From QHXW01 sp963752965 (lineage in GTDB: Bacteria; Acidobacteriota; Terriglobia; Bryobacterales; Bryobacteraceae), in contig CAVWAJ010000010.1 in assembly GCA_963752965.1 (NCBI GenBank), positions 310,001-374,000 of the forward strand: 64,000 nt of DNA, written 5' to 3'. Within the stretch, counting starts at the first letter, position 1; each line of letters begins with the position of its first letter. Below are positions 40,259 through 48,264 of the stretch, in pieces. The notes beneath the pieces were generated by a model that saw only the letters and a program-made list of their open reading frames with translations, was not told where the DNA came from and searched no databases. The position numbers and the translations under genes were made by a program.

Positions 40259-41629
40259 ATGATGAGAAGACAAGAAATCGACGAAAAACTAAAGATCGCC
40301 GTATTCATCGACTTCGATAACATCGAGATCGGTGTCAAATCCACGTTGCAGCGCGAGTTTGATGTGGCCGCGGTGCTCGACGCGCTGAAGGAGCGCGGGG
40401 AGATTGTTACTAAGATCGCCTATGCCAACTGGGGCCGTCAGGACACCTTCACACGCCAGCTCTCCGAGCACGCTGTGCAGATGGTGCAGCGCGACCCCTC
40501 GCCGCGCGGCGACAAGAACGGCGCTGACATCAACCTGGCACTCGATGCACTGGAAATGGCCTTCACGCACGACCACATCAACGCCTTCGCCATCGTCAGC
40601 GGCGACAGCGATTTCATTGCATTGGTCAACAAGCTCAAGCAATACGACAAGCGCGTGTTCGTGGTGGGCGGGCGCGCGTTTACGTCCACCATTTTGCAGA
40701 AGAATTGCCACGAATTCATCAGCTATGAAGCTCTGCTGATCGAGACGCCGAAGCACAGCCGCGGCCCGTCTCCGCAGCCGCAGCAGCAGCCGCAGGCACA
40801 GTCGCAGCAGTCTCAAGGCGGCCCCGTCCAGAGCACGCCGGGATTCGAGCGCCGCGGCCAGCGCCGGCCGCCACCCCTCGATCTGCCTCTGGCCATGCCG
40901 CTGGTCGACCGCGCATTGCAGGTCCTCGAGCGCCGCGAGGTGCGGCCGCAACTGGGGCTGCTGAAGTCCACCATGCTCCAGCTTGACTCCACCTTCAGCG
41001 AGAAGGCCTACGGCGCCGGCTCGTTCACGGACTTCGTGGAGAAATTGCAGAAGGCCGATTTGGTCGATGTCACCGGCGGGGAAGGCCGCTACATGATCAT
41101 GCGCAAGGGTGGAACCGGGGTTGAGCAGGCGCCCGCGGCCAAGCCCGAGGAAGCGCTGCCGGTGCTGCGCGACGTGCTCGAAACGCATCGCTTGGAAATC
41201 GATAATGGCGCGGCCGCTGACGATCTGGCTGCCTGGGTCAAGGAAGAGCAGCCGGACTTCGACTGGAAGAAATATGGGTTCCAGGAGTTCGGTGAGCTAT
41301 TGAACTACGCGCAGGATAAATCCGTCGTACGCATCGAGCCCGATGAGGAAAAGGGCCTGATGGTTTACCTGGGCGGGGAGTTCCATCCACCCGCGGTCCC
41401 CGAGCCGGAGATTCCCGTACTCAGCGACGAACAGCCGACCGAGGAGCCCGCACCGACCATCGCGGGTCAACCGATCGAAAAGGTGACAAAGGTACGCCGG
41501 CCGCGGAGAAAACCGCCAGCCGGAGCCGATGGCCAGCCCGTCGTCCGCCGCACCGCACGCCCGCGCAGAAGCCCTCGTGTCCCGCGGCGCTCAAAGGGTC
41601 TGCCCAGCGGAGCTCCATCCGCCGAATAA
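40259..41629 (+). CDS. NYN-domain nuclease-like protein with two OST-HTH/LOTUS domains
   Basis: A 456-residue protein. Residues about 10-160 are a NYN (PIN-like) domain: IAVFIDFDNIEIGVKSTLQR with the first Asp pair, and INAFAIVSGDSDFIALVNKL with the GDSDF acid motif, plus KNGADINLALDALEM. A Gln/Pro-rich linker follows (PQPQQQPQAQSQQSQGG). Two LOTUS/OST-HTH units come next: LVDRALQVLERREVRPQLGL through YGAGSFTDFVEKLQKADLVD, and LPVLRDVLETHRLEI through KYGFQEFGELLNYAQDKSVV. The tail is basic (RRPRRKPPAG, RRSPRVPRRSKG). By family it is an RNA-binding nuclease; bacterial LOTUS domains have been reported to bind structured RNA. It may belong to the mutase transcript. Confidence 0.85.
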   Translation: MMRRQEIDEKLKIAVFIDFDNIEIGVKSTLQREFDVAAVLDALKERGEIVTKIAYANWGRQDTFTRQLSEHAVQMVQRDPSPRGDKNGADINLALDALEMAFTHDHINAFAIVSGDSDFIALVNKLKQYDKRVFVVGGRAFTSTILQKNCHEFISYEALLIETPKHSRGPSPQPQQQPQAQSQQSQGGPVQSTPGFERRGQRRPPPLDLPLAMPLVDRALQVLERREVRPQLGLLKSTMLQLDSTFSEKAYGAGSFTDFVEKLQKADLVDVTGGEGRYMIMRKGGTGVEQAPAAKPEEALPVLRDVLETHRLEIDNGAAADDLAAWVKEEQPDFDWKKYGFQEFGELLNYAQDKSVVRIEPDEEKGLMVYLGGEFHPPAVPEPEIPVLSDEQPTEEPAPTIAGQPIEKVTKVRRPRRKPPAGADGQPVVRRTARPRRSPRVPRRSKGLPSGAPSAE

Positions 41630-41641
41630 GGCGGAGCGGGG

Positions 41642-43612
41642 TTACTGCCTGTCGCCGAGCGCGCTTTGTTGCCGCTCGTAGGGTTTCTTCAGGTACTTGG
41701 CCGCTTCGTCCTGCGCACCCTGTGTATTGTCGCGGGTGCGCTGGGCGAGCTGGTATTCGTTCACGGCCCGCTCCCGCTGGCCGGTGATATCGAAGATCTG
41801 GCCCACGTGGATGTGCGACCAGACCTCGGTCCACTTTGGTTCCAGATCGCCGTTCAGCGCCTCGCGGAATTCATTTGCCGCCGATTGGTAGTTGTTTTGC
41901 AAAAAGAAAACTTCCGCGATGCGATAGTGCGCGAGCGAACTGTTTCTCCTGGTTTCGAGCGCCTTCTGATATTCCTTCAGGGCCTCACCGAACTCGCTGA
42001 CCTCAACGAACTGTTCTCCGCGCCGGATCGCCACCGCCACGCGCATGGTGTCTGAGTAGCGCAGCAAGCGGCTGTTGGGGTCGATCGTCACGGTTCTGGG
42101 TTTGCCGAACGTGTCCACCGAAAACTCGGAAGAAGTCCCCACTACTTCGATGCGCTTCTCTTCGGGATTGCCTTCGGTCTCGATCTTCAGGTCGGCCGGC
42201 ATGCGGAACGTGTCGAGGTCCTGCGATACCTTGCCCATCACCCGGAAGCCTTTCTGCGTGCGGAAAATCGTATACTCCAGTTTGAACTCGGGCGCCCCGT
42301 TGGATTCGATCCATTCAATGAAAAAGTAGCCGAGATTCTGTTGCGAAACCGTCTCGGCCGCCTTCTTGAAATCCTCGGTCGTCACCGATTTCCAGGCGTA
42401 GTCCTTGACGTACTCCTTGAGCGCCTCGAAAAACTTGGCGTCGCCCAGGTTGAACCGCAGCATGTTCAGCACTGCCGCGCCCTTGGAGCCAGTCAGCGCC
42501 CACAGTTCCGGCGAGTAGTCCTCCAGGCGCCCCGCTTGAATCACCGGCACATTGTCCACCGTCAACGCCTCTACCGCCATATCGCGGAACTGCGTTTCCA
42601 GTGCTCCCGGACCGTTGGTGTGTTCCGCGTAGAGCAGCTCCGAATAAGCGGCCAGTCCATTCGTCAGCCACAGGTGGTTGCGCGTCGCCGGCGAAATCAG
42701 CGTGTGCCACCACTGGCGCGAAATCTGGTTGGCCAGCAGCTTGGTGCTCACATCATGTCCGATGGCGTGCGGGTTCAGGAAGATCACACCCGGCGACGAA
42801 AACCCGTTCGGCGCGCCGTCCTCGGTCTCGACTAGCGCGAGATTCGCATAGGGCGGCAGGCCGAATGTCGCGGTGAAGTAGGTTATGATCTTCGCGGCTT
42901 CCTGTCCGTAGACGTCCGCCATCGGCTGTTCAGCGCCGCGGAAGCAGATGCTCGTGGTCAAGCCACCAGAGCTCACTTTTTTGGCGTCGCCTTGAATTAC
43001 CGCAATGCTGCCCGGAAAAGAGTTCTCGTCGAAGCGAAAACTGTAGGTGATCTTGTCGCCATTGGGTTTCGAGGTTTCGAGTCCGCTCGCGATCACCCGG
43101 TTGCCCGCTGCCACCGTAATGTTCATTTCGGCGGAATAGCGGTCGGTCGTGTATCCGCTGATGGGAAACCACCGCGCCGGATACATCAAATAGGCGTAGT
43201 CGTTGTGAATGGCCGCGAATTTGATGCCGTAAACCGGCGAGTCTTCACTTCCCGTCAACCGGCCGCCGTAGTCGAAGGTCACGGTCACCGGTTTCCCTTT
43301 CGCCAGCGGTTGGTCGAAATTCAACCGAGCGGTGAAATCCTGCTGGGCGCGCGAAGCCGGAATCTGCCGCCCGGTGGCGTCGGTCACGCGCGCGATGTTG
43401 AGCGCGTTATTCAGCTCGAAGGTGGCGTTGTTGACGTTATCTTCGAGTGGCGTGAAGCGCACCGCCACCTTGGCCGCAAGCGTCTGCGTGTTCTCGTTGA
43501 TTTCGACGTTGATGACGTAGTGCTCCACGTCGATGCGCGAGCGCCGCTCCTGCGCCGGCAGGCTCACTGCCGCGGCCGCCAACGCCAACGGGATCCAGAA
43601 ATTACGCGACAT
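41642..43612 (-). CDS. M1-aminopeptidase-fold protein lacking zinc ligands, with C-terminal TPR
   Basis: A 656-residue exported protein (signal peptide ending near residue 20, AAVSLPAQERR). The M1 N-terminal beta domain is evident (IDVEHYVINVEINENTQTLA). At the catalytic region the sequence reads LLANQISRQWWHTLISPATR then HLWLTNGLAAYSELLYAE. The usual HExxH becomes NQISR (about 293-297) and the third-ligand Glu of the N-E-G motif is Asn, so all three zinc ligands are lost. The GxMEN exopeptidase motif is also absent (VETEDGAPNGFSSP). Two TPR-like units end the protein (ALKEYQKALETRRNSSLAHY, AANEFREAL). It is likely a non-catalytic binding or scaffold protein. It overlaps lpxB by 11 bases. Confidence 0.8.
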   Translation of the reverse strand: MSRNFWIPLALAAAAVSLPAQERRSRIDVEHYVINVEINENTQTLAAKVAVRFTPLEDNVNNATFELNNALNIARVTDATGRQIPASRAQQDFTARLNFDQPLAKGKPVTVTFDYGGRLTGSEDSPVYGIKFAAIHNDYAYLMYPARWFPISGYTTDRYSAEMNITVAAGNRVIASGLETSKPNGDKITYSFRFDENSFPGSIAVIQGDAKKVSSGGLTTSICFRGAEQPMADVYGQEAAKIITYFTATFGLPPYANLALVETEDGAPNGFSSPGVIFLNPHAIGHDVSTKLLANQISRQWWHTLISPATRNHLWLTNGLAAYSELLYAEHTNGPGALETQFRDMAVEALTVDNVPVIQAGRLEDYSPELWALTGSKGAAVLNMLRFNLGDAKFFEALKEYVKDYAWKSVTTEDFKKAAETVSQQNLGYFFIEWIESNGAPEFKLEYTIFRTQKGFRVMGKVSQDLDTFRMPADLKIETEGNPEEKRIEVVGTSSEFSVDTFGKPRTVTIDPNSRLLRYSDTMRVAVAIRRGEQFVEVSEFGEALKEYQKALETRRNSSLAHYRIAEVFFLQNNYQSAANEFREALNGDLEPKWTEVWSHIHVGQIFDITGQRERAVNEYQLAQRTRDNTQGAQDEAAKYLKKPYERQQSALGDRQ

Positions 43613-44753
43613 GTGCTGTTTGTCTTTCCATTACCAATTGTTCCACCAGTGCGGCTGCTTTTTCCATTGCCCGCCCCTCACTAGACAGCCGCCGCGCCAC
43701 TTCGGCCAGATCCCGGCGCATTTGTTCCCGCGCGTCCCCGTCCTGCAACAGGTGTAAAGCCTCCGCTGCCAGGCGTTCGCCGGTCATTGCCGTCTGCATC
43801 AACTCCGGAATGATGGGCCGTTCTGCTACCAGGTTCACCATCGAATAGAACGGTACCCGCACCAAAAGGCGTCCCAACAGCCAGCTCAGCGCGGTCACCT
43901 TGTAAAACGTCACAGTGGGCGTCCCCAGCAGTGCCGCCTCCACCGTCACCGTCCCGCTGGCGGCCAACGCCAGGTCGGCATGCGCGATTGCGTCCCAGGT
44001 TTCGCCCTCGATCACTTGGATGGGCGCGCGCCCGATGCGTTCCGTAAAAAATGCGGCGCCCGCAGTTTCCGATGCCGGTAGAAGGAAATGTGCCGCCTGC
44101 TGCCTGTAAATTCGTTCCACCGCGTCCAACAAAGCCGGTAAGTGCCGGGCCGCCTCGCCTTTCCGGCTCCCTGGCAATACCGTAATGAGTGGACGGCCCG
44201 AGGCCAGTCTGTGTTTCCTGAAAAATTCGGCTTTATCGAGCGCCGGATGGACTAAGCCCGCCAGTGGATGGCCAATATATGACGCCGGAAGGCCATGGGC
44301 CCGAAAAAATGCCTCCTCGAACGGAAATATGCACAAAAGCCGGCCAATCGTCTGCCGCATACCGGAAAGTCGGCCTTTGCGCCACGCCCATACCTGCGGC
44401 GCCACCAGGTAAACCACTGGCACGCCTTGCTTTTTCAGCCGGCGCGCGAGACGGAGGTGAAAGTCGGGCGAATCCGTGAGGATGGCGAGTTGCGGCCGTC
44501 GCTCCCGTGCCGCGGAAACGATCTTTCGGTACTGCCGCCAGATGCGCGGTAAGTGCTCGATCACCTCCACCAGGCCCACCACCGCCAGGCTCTCGGCGTC
44601 AATCACCGCCTCCACGCCCGCCCGCCTCATACGTGGCCCCGCGCACCCGAAGAAGCGGGCATCCGGCCACAGGCGGCGTAACTCCTCCACCAGCATCGTG
44701 GCATAGCGGTCGCCAGAAGCCTCACCTGCCGAAATCAGGATCTCGCGCGGCAT
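43602..44753 (-). CDS. lpxB: Lipid-A-disaccharide synthase
   Basis: A 383-residue GT19 enzyme. Landmarks are EILISAGEASGDRYATMLVE, FFGCAGPRMRRAGVEAVIDA, LAVVGLVEVIEHLPRI, LAILTDSPDFHLRLARRLKK, VVYLVAPQVWAWRKGRLSGM, YIGHPLAGL, ITVLPGSRKGEAARHLPALL, and ALAASGTVTVEAALLGTPTV. It joins UDP-2,3-diacylglucosamine to lipid X in lipid A synthesis at the inner membrane, which establishes that the organism makes LPS-type lipid. Its neighbours LpxA/C/D are not present. TAGACT ends nine bases before the ATG. Confidence 0.94.
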   Translation of the reverse strand: MPREILISAGEASGDRYATMLVEELRRLWPDARFFGCAGPRMRRAGVEAVIDAESLAVVGLVEVIEHLPRIWRQYRKIVSAARERRPQLAILTDSPDFHLRLARRLKKQGVPVVYLVAPQVWAWRKGRLSGMRQTIGRLLCIFPFEEAFFRAHGLPASYIGHPLAGLVHPALDKAEFFRKHRLASGRPLITVLPGSRKGEAARHLPALLDAVERIYRQQAAHFLLPASETAGAAFFTERIGRAPIQVIEGETWDAIAHADLALAASGTVTVEAALLGTPTVTFYKVTALSWLLGRLLVRVPFYSMVNLVAERPIIPELMQTAMTGERLAAEALHLLQDGDAREQMRRDLAEVARRLSSEGRAMEKAAALVEQLVMERQTAHVA

Positions 44754-44815
44754 TACACCAGCAGTCTAGCAGGGCAGGCTGCCAGCAACCTGTCTGTTAC
44801 AATCAGTCCATAGGG

Positions 44816-45571
44816 ATGCCCTCCACGGAAACCGACCGTTCCAAACTCACGGTTGAAGAGATTGCCAAACGCTTTCGCGACGAAATGGTGCCGCTGGGTG
44901 GTAAGTTCTCCTATTTCACCGCTCTGCCGGTGGCCGAAGAAGATCTGAAGCAGTACCTGGACGATCCGATTGCCGCGCTGCCGGCCGCCATTTGCGAAGC
45001 CCTGCCTCCAGTCGGTCTGCTTCTGGTTCCGTACCTGGAGAAGGGCAATGGAAAGGGCGCAGACTCGGTCAGCTACGAGAAGCCGCCGGAGAACCGGCAC
45101 ATGGTGGCCTCACGGTATGTTTCCAGCGACAATGCCGCCCTGGTCTTCGCCATCAAGGACGAAGATGTTTCCGACTACCACTACTGTTTCTACAACGCCA
45201 TCGCTTCGCTCGTGGCACGCCGTTTGCCAGCCGATACGCAGGAGGGTTACTTCCGCATGCTGCGTGAAGAGCTGAGTAGCGAAGTGCACGGCGAAGTGGA
45301 TGAGAAAAGCTGGCACCTGAAGCAGGGATTGCTGCGGCGCCAGTCCAATGCCCGCCGCGAGACCAAGCTGTTCCGCGAGTACGCCGCGCAATCTTTCGAA
45401 GATACCTTGACGCTGTACCTGCACGGTATCTGTTGCGATATCGATGTGGAAACCGGACCGCGCCAGATGCCCAGCCGGTACCTGCGCAAACGCCTCGACC
45501 TCCTGCACTCTCTTTACCCGCCCCCAGAAGGGTACGCGGTTTTTCCCGAGGAATTGAAGCAGCGTAAATAG
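44816..45571 (+). CDS. Conserved-looking protein of unknown function
   Basis: A 251-residue soluble protein from the ATG at 44816 (a longer frame upstream would overlap lpxB on the other strand). No signal peptide. Blocks include FRDEMVPLGGKFSYFTALPV, ICEALPPVGLLLVPYLEKGN, MVASRYVSSDNAALVFAIKD, DYHYCFYNAIASLVARRLPA, and LHGICCDIDVETGPRQMPSR with two Cys in a row, then LRKRLDLLHSLYPPPEGYAV. It is mixed alpha/beta with no catalytic motif that I recognise. TACAAT (44798-44803) lies 12 bases before the start, giving a leader of only about 6 bases. Confidence 0.6.
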   Translation: MPSTETDRSKLTVEEIAKRFRDEMVPLGGKFSYFTALPVAEEDLKQYLDDPIAALPAAICEALPPVGLLLVPYLEKGNGKGADSVSYEKPPENRHMVASRYVSSDNAALVFAIKDEDVSDYHYCFYNAIASLVARRLPADTQEGYFRMLREELSSEVHGEVDEKSWHLKQGLLRRQSNARRETKLFREYAAQSFEDTLTLYLHGICCDIDVETGPRQMPSRYLRKRLDLLHSLYPPPEGYAVFPEELKQRK

Positions 45572-45601
45572 TCGCCCATTGATTGTGCTAGCCTCTGTAG
45601 G

Positions 45602-46642
45602 ATGAACAGCACGTCTCGGCGTCGTTTTCTATTTGCCGTGGGCGGTGGAGCGCCGCTCATTCTCGGAGCTACCGACAAGGCCGGCAGCAAAAAGCCTGTC
45701 CTCGGCGACGGCGAGCACACCTACGAAGTCACGCACGATTGGGGCGAACTCCCGGCGGACATCAAGTACGGCAATACCCACGGCGTCTGCGAGGACTCGC
45801 AAGGCCGCATTTACGTTCACCACACCGTCAACAGCGCGAGCGAGAGTTCGGACAGCATGGTGGTGTTTGACGCCGAAGGCAAGTTCATCAAATCCTGGGG
45901 CAGGGAGTTTAAAGGCGGCGCGCACGGCCTGCACATCCGCAAGGAGGGGAGTACCGAATTTCTCTACCTTTGCGATACCAAGCGGGGCCTGGTCGTGAAG
46001 ACCACGCTGGATGGCGAAGAAGTATTCTCCCTGGGTTATCCAAGCCAATCGGAAGCCTATAGGCCAGGCGCCGATGGCAAGCAAATCAAGTACAGCCCTA
46101 CGAACCTGGCCATCCCGCCGAATGGCGATATCTACGTGGGTGACGGCTACGGCTCCAGCTTCGTGAACGTATACGACAGCAAGGGCCAGTACAAGTTCAC
46201 GTTCGGCGGCATGGGCAAGGAGCCGGGACAGTTATCCTGCCCGCACGGAATTATCTGCGACCTCCGCGGCAAAGAGCCAATCCTCGTCATTGCCGACCGC
46301 GGCAACAATCGCATTCAAACGTTCACTCTCGACGGCAAACATATCGAATTCATCAGCGGCACCAACCTGCCCTGCCATTTCAGCTTCGATGGAAATGGGG
46401 ACGTCGTCGTGCCCGATCTCGGCGCGCGGGTGACGCTGCTCGACCGCCGCAACCAGGTGATCACCCATCTGGGCGATGATTCGGCCGCCAACACTTGGAA
46501 CGATCTGCGTAAACAACCGCGCGACAAATTCGTCTCCGGAAAATTCGTATGTCCGCACGGCGCGTGCTTCGATCACGCCGGCAACATTTTCGTAGTCGAA
46601 TGGGTGGAAGTCGGCCGCGTGAGCAAGTTGCGCCGGGTTTGA
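45602..46642 (+). CDS. Exported NHL-type beta-propeller protein
   Basis: A 346-residue protein with a Tat-type leader (NSTSRRRFLFAVGGGAPLIL). The remainder is a six-bladed propeller of NHL-like repeats: NTHGVCEDSQGRIYVHHTVN, MVVFDAEGKFIKSWGREFKG, YSPTNLAIPPNGDIYVGDGY, SQGQYKFTF-like YDSKGQYKFTFGGMGKEPGQ, CPHGIICDLRGKEPILVIAD, and CPHGACFDHAGNIFVVEWVE. Such propellers are related to peptidylglycine alpha-amidating lyase and to oligomerisation scaffolds; no lyase metal site is certain. A twin-arginine leader implies folding before export, perhaps with a metal. It is 30 bases after the previous gene, on the same strand. Confidence 0.8.
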   Translation: MNSTSRRRFLFAVGGGAPLILGATDKAGSKKPVLGDGEHTYEVTHDWGELPADIKYGNTHGVCEDSQGRIYVHHTVNSASESSDSMVVFDAEGKFIKSWGREFKGGAHGLHIRKEGSTEFLYLCDTKRGLVVKTTLDGEEVFSLGYPSQSEAYRPGADGKQIKYSPTNLAIPPNGDIYVGDGYGSSFVNVYDSKGQYKFTFGGMGKEPGQLSCPHGIICDLRGKEPILVIADRGNNRIQTFTLDGKHIEFISGTNLPCHFSFDGNGDVVVPDLGARVTLLDRRNQVITHLGDDSAANTWNDLRKQPRDKFVSGKFVCPHGACFDHAGNIFVVEWVEVGRVSKLRRV

Positions 46643-46689
46643 TTTCGCCCAGAGCCTAGCCACCAACCCGCCACTGTAGCTCTGCTATC

Positions 46690-47400
46690 ATGGCACCCAG
46701 ATTCATGCCTCCAGCCGCAAAACCCGCTCGTAAGAAGAGCGTCCCGCGCCCGAAGAACGCCGCCGAGCGCCAGGCGCGCGTCAATGAAATTCTGCGCCGC
46801 CTGGACGAAATGTATCCCAACGTCACCTGCGCACTTGTGCATCGCTCGCCATGGGAGCTGCTGGTCGCAACGATCCTCTCCGCCCAATCCACCGATAAGA
46901 CGGTCAACCAGGTCACGCCCGGCCTGTTCCAGAAGTACCCGACGATTCAAGATTTCGCGGCCTTGCGCCCGGAAGTGCTGGCGCGCGACATCCACTCCAC
47001 CGGCTTCTTCAACAATAAAGCGAAGTCGGTCGTCGGCGCAGCCAAGAAAGTCCTGGCGGATTTTGAAGGCCAGGTTCCGCGCACCATGGACGAGATGCTC
47101 ACCATCCCCGGCGCCGCCCGCAAAACCGCCAACGTCGTACTGGGAACCGCCTACGGCATCGCCTCGGGCATTGTCGTCGATACCCACGTCCAGCGCATCT
47201 CCCAGCGGCTCGACCTCACCAAGAACACCGATCCCGTCAAGATCGAGCGCGACCTGGTGAAAATCATCCCGCAGCAGAAATGGATTCTGTTCTCCCACCA
47301 GCTCATCCATCACGGCCGCGCGCTCTGCTTCGCTCGCAAACCGCGATGCGCCGAATGCAAGCTTGAGCCCGTCTGCTACGCTCGCGATAAGACCGTATGA
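46690..47400 (+). CDS. nth: Endonuclease III (DNA glycosylase / AP lyase)
   Basis: A 236-residue protein (an internal ATG at 46705 is an alternative start). A basic N-terminal tail (PARKKSVPRPKNAAERQAR) leads into the HhH-GPD fold: NVTCALVHRSPWELLVATIL, LSAQSTDKTVNQVTPGLFQK, the helix-hairpin-helix LTIPGAARKTANVVLG with catalytic Lys, VVDTHVQRISQRL with catalytic Asp, and the iron-sulfur loop CFARKPRCAECKLEPVCYA (four Cys). It removes oxidised pyrimidines and nicks AP sites. The hairpin reads PGAARKT where most have PGVGRKT. The stop overlaps the next gene's start by four bases. Confidence 0.93.
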   Translation: MAPRFMPPAAKPARKKSVPRPKNAAERQARVNEILRRLDEMYPNVTCALVHRSPWELLVATILSAQSTDKTVNQVTPGLFQKYPTIQDFAALRPEVLARDIHSTGFFNNKAKSVVGAAKKVLADFEGQVPRTMDEMLTIPGAARKTANVVLGTAYGIASGIVVDTHVQRISQRLDLTKNTDPVKIERDLVKIIPQQKWILFSHQLIHHGRALCFARKPRCAECKLEPVCYARDKTV

Positions 47401-48257
47401 AACGCCTCGCCGTTCTGCTCTTCGCGGCCGCCGCTGCCGCACAGACCCCCGGCCCGCCGCAGGTTCTCCGCATCATCCGTCAGACCCTGAAACCCGGCAC
47501 CCTGACCGAGCACGAAAAGCTCGCCGCCACCGCAGCCCGCGCCTTGGCCCGCACCAAGTATCCCGCCAATTTTCTGGCGCTCAGCTCCATGACCGGCGAG
47601 CCCGAAACCTGGATCGTCGAGTCGCACGATTCCTTCGCTTCGGTCGAAGCCGCCGCTACATTCGTCGAAAATACCCCTGCCGTCAAGTGGTGGCTCGGCC
47701 AGTATGAGGCGCAGTCCGGCGCTTCCATCACCCAGATCCGCCGCCTCCTGGCCATCTATCGCCCCGATCTCAGCTATCGCGGCGACCAGTTTGCGCAAGA
47801 TCTGCCGAAGATGCGATACGTCAGCGTCGTCATGGTGCGCCTGCTCCCCGCGCGCGACTTGGACTTTGCCGAGGCCGTCCGCCTCGTGAAGGGCGCTTAC
47901 GAAAAATCCGGAAGCGACCAGCCGCTCGTCGTGTATCAATTGGTGTCCGGCGCTCCCGGCCCGTCTTATCTGTTCTTCTCGCCGATGGTTTCGCTGAAGA
48001 CGATGGATGATTCGCCCGCGCGCGGCAAGGCCATGCGCGAAGCCCTGGGTGAAGAAGCCTCGGCTAAAACGCTCAAGACTTCCGCCGAAGTCACTGCCGC
48101 CAGTGAAAGCTTCCTTTTTGCTCTGAACCCGAGACTGAGTTACGTCTCGAAGGATTTCACCGCCGTCGACCCGGACTTCTGGACTCCCAAGCCGCCCAAA
48201 CCCCCCGCGCCACCCGCCGCCGTCCCTGCGCCTGCTCCCGCGGCTCCCAAGCCGTGA
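47397..48257 (+). CDS. Exported protein of unknown function
   Basis: A 286-residue protein with a signal peptide (MKRLAVLLFAAAAAAQTPG). The mature part shows two related segments resembling a dimeric alpha-beta (ABM-like) fold: QVLRIIRQTLKPGTLTEHEK through NFLALSSMTGEPETWIVESH, and YVSVVMVRLLPARDLDFAEA through PLVVYQLVSGAPGPSYLFFS. The C-terminal 30 residues are Pro/Ala-rich (PKPPKPPAPPAAVPAPAP). The fold suggestion is tentative, and no catalytic residues stand out. It is translationally coupled to nth (ATGA overlap), which is probably accidental, since the proteins act in different compartments. It converges with the LptF/LptG gene. Confidence 0.6.
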   Translation: MKRLAVLLFAAAAAAQTPGPPQVLRIIRQTLKPGTLTEHEKLAATAARALARTKYPANFLALSSMTGEPETWIVESHDSFASVEAAATFVENTPAVKWWLGQYEAQSGASITQIRRLLAIYRPDLSYRGDQFAQDLPKMRYVSVVMVRLLPARDLDFAEAVRLVKGAYEKSGSDQPLVVYQLVSGAPGPSYLFFSPMVSLKTMDDSPARGKAMREALGEEASAKTLKTSAEVTAASESFLFALNPRLSYVSKDFTAVDPDFWTPKPPKPPAPPAAVPAPAPAAPKP

Positions 48258-48264
48258 AGCGCCC

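Noticed and set aside
46690..47400. Inactive Nth because the hairpin reads PGAARKT instead of PGVGRKT.
   Set aside because: The catalytic Lys and Asp and all four iron-sulfur Cys are present, so the enzyme is expected to be active; the change is in a backbone-contact loop.
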